DNA of 21,366 bases from Mucidula mucida (lineage: Eukaryota > Basidiomycota > Agaricomycetes > Agaricales > Physalacriaceae): assembly GCA_015501055.1 (NCBI GenBank), contig JADNYV010000573.1:1-21366 (forward strand). The letters run 5' to 3'. A model generated the notes under the pieces. The model made no database searches and was not told where the DNA came from. It saw only the letters and a list, made by a program, of their open reading frames with translations. A program made the translations under genes and the position numbers. Shown piece by piece: positions 19,688 through 21,366 of this stretch; position 1 is the stretch's first letter; each line of letters opens with the position of its first letter.

Positions 19688-21366
19688 ATGACAGCCCGCA
19701 AGCCATACAACGGTTCGAGGCGCAAGTTGGTCATCGCATTCGATATTGGGACAACCTACTCCGGAGTCTCGTTCTCCATCTTGGATCCCGGTATTCCGCC
19801 TGTTATCCAAGGAGTTCACAAGTACGTGCTTTCTCTTAATTTCCTTTGGCGAGTGGTGTTATTATTGTGCGGTGTTTATAGGTTTCCCGCACAGCAGGAA
19901 GTTGGCGGCAGCGCCAAGATTCCGAGTGTTATCTACTATGACAACGAAGGCAATGTACGGGCTATAGGCGCAGAAGCGGTCGACAATGCATTCCAGGACG
20001 AGACTGAGGACGAGGGCTATATCAAGGCGGAATGGTATCTTTCTATCCCTTCACACAATCAATTTATAGACTGATGCGCAAAATAGGTTCAAGCTCCATC
20101 TCCGCCCGAAGACCCTGCACGCAAGTCATCTCACAGATGCCGACATCCCCCCTCTCCCGGCTGGGAAACGTGTCGTTGATGTGTTTGCGGATTTCATGCG
20201 ATACCTTTTCCAGTGTACGAAGGAATATATCATCAACATGTCACCGACGGGACTCTTATTCTGGTCATCTATCGAGAACAATATCGACTTCGTTCTCGCC
20301 CACCCGAACGGCTGGGAAGGAGCTCAGCAGGCCATCATGCGCCAAGCGGCTGTTTTAGGTGGTCTGGTAGACGATGAGAACGCTCAAGAGCGAGTGCAGT
20401 TTGTCACGGAAGGCGAAGCCAGCCTACACTACTGTATTGCTAAGGGTGCTTTCAACGGTTCTCAGACGGTCAGCTTTCTTCCCCAGTACATTGAATCAAC
20501 AACCTGACAAAGCCACAGCTGAAGAAGGGTGTTGTTATCGTCGATGCCGGAGGAGGTACCATCGATCTCAGCGCGTATCGAAAAACAACCTTCAGGTGGT
20601 TACGAAGAAATAGCACCTACTCAATGTCAGTTCATACTACCTGTGGTTTTCAAGCTGGACGACTGATATTCAACCAACGTTTAGGTCACCTTCAAGGCTC
20701 AATTTTTGTTACGCGCCGTTGTCGTGTGCACATCGAAAGTTAGTAGCAGTGTTTATTGCGTGCTTCGTCTCAGTACTTATCCCGCGACAGAGTTCTGGAG
20801 GGCACTCGATTTGGAAATCCGGACGACCTTTCGCACATCACAGACACATTCGACAAATCCACGAAGATGTCCTTCCGAAGCGCGACTACCTCGCTGTTCA
20901 TACGCTTTGGATCCGTCAGAGATAGGGAGCCCAGAGCTGGTATCTCAAACGGACGAATGAAACTTGATGGGTCTGTTCATTGCTTTCCTTCTTCGTTCCT
21001 TACGACTCACTATGGTGGATAGGGCCGTTGTTGAACGATTCTTCGAGCCTTCGCTGTCCACCATCGTCGAAGGTGTTCGAGCACAAATGAGAGATGCCAC
21101 TACTCCGATCACGGCGAGTCACTCTGTCTTCCTGCTCACCGAACCCCATTGATACATATTGCCAACGCGCAGACTGTTGTGATCGTTGGCGGCTTTTCTG
21201 CAAATGAATGGCTTTTTGTAGCTTGCAAACACCCTTCAGAGTGACCAGGTGACAGTCTGTCGCCCGGACGGGTTTGTGTAAGTTTTGCGATATATGAATG
21301 ACACATTTTGACTGATTTCCCAAAAAGTAATAAGGCTTGTTGCCGATGGCGCAGTATCGTTCTATA
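19688..21366 (+). pseudogene. HSPA12-like Hsp70 paralogue with three frame breaks, continues past window
   Basis: Proposed exons: 19688-19821, 19882-20034, 20087-20468, 20519-20625, 20685-20738, 20793-20970, 21023-21113, 21173-21277 and 21328 to beyond the end. The first ATPase loop is AFDIGTTYSGVSFSIL, the second VIVDAGGGTIDLSAY, and the adenosine motif VVIVGGFSANEWLF, all in family order. MSPTGLLFWSSIENN and HITDTFDKSTK are also typical of fungal HSPA12-like proteins. The frame slips by +1 at 20590-20598 (before YEEIAPTQC), near 21215-21222 (before LANTLQSDQ) and near 21335 (before VADGAVSFY). Each looks like one extra base. Intron 21114-21172 needs a GC donor (GCGAGT). The copy therefore seems recently dead, or the assembly has small errors. 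If functional, it would be an actin-fold ATPase without the canonical Hsp70 substrate domain; its clients are unknown. Confidence 0.8.

Noticed and set aside
1..21366. CRISPR arrays, rRNA or tRNA genes, bacterial operons
   Set aside because: No regularly spaced repeats with unique spacers and no cloverleaf or rRNA core sequences were seen; the gene structure is that of a fungus.

Overview
This window looks like nuclear DNA from a mushroom-forming basidiomycete (Agaricomycetes). Genes are split by many 46-60 nt introns with GT(or GC)...CTNAN...AG signals. A DUF6535-type membrane protein and an HSPA12-like Hsp70 paralogue, both families typical of Agaricomycetes, are present. The retroelement debris is also of fungal type. 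No prokaryotic operon, rRNA, tRNA or CRISPR array is visible. The genus cannot be named from the sequence.

Left third (1-9253): a retrotransposon LTR (1-465, running left off the window) reads rightward. It is followed by a large DUF6535-type membrane-protein gene (1413-4779), then an SR-like Arg/Ser-rich gene fragment (about 5300-6141) and an acidic-tailed hypothetical gene (6500-7241). On the opposite strand lies an orphan Ty3-type gag (8231-7284) with two in-frame TGA codons. Its own 5' LTR (8789 to at least 9253) is an inverted copy of the LTR at 1-465. Directly behind this LTR is a segment complementary to the predicted 5' end of the element's RNA, the layout of self-priming (Tf1/sushi-type) retrotransposons. 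No pol is present.

Middle (9254-12400): a gene-free stretch with repeated GGGTCAC motifs, then a complete 780-bp miniature LTR element (TRIM-like). It has 127-bp LTRs, a TGG-type primer site and a 4-bp target duplication. It sits inside a decayed, inverted copy of the HSPA12-like gene. The intact paralogue at the right end of the window supplies the exact empty site.

Right half (12409-21366): an apparently intact Hsp110/SSE-class chaperone gene (five exons, one GC-AG intron) has a step-type heat-shock element upstream. Next come a decayed fragment of a zinc-finger gene (about 15600-15745), an intact multi-C2H2 zinc-finger gene (16192-17331) whose introns repeatedly cut the finger at the same place, a coiled-coil gene of an Agaricomycete family of unknown function (18024-19434), and an HSPA12-like Hsp70 gene (19688 to beyond the window) that carries three single-base frame breaks.

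The genes do not form a pathway. The shared theme is a gene-dense fungal region repeatedly rearranged by LTR elements and by inverted and direct gene duplication. Exon structures were inferred by eye from reading frame and splice signals; no alignment or search was run.
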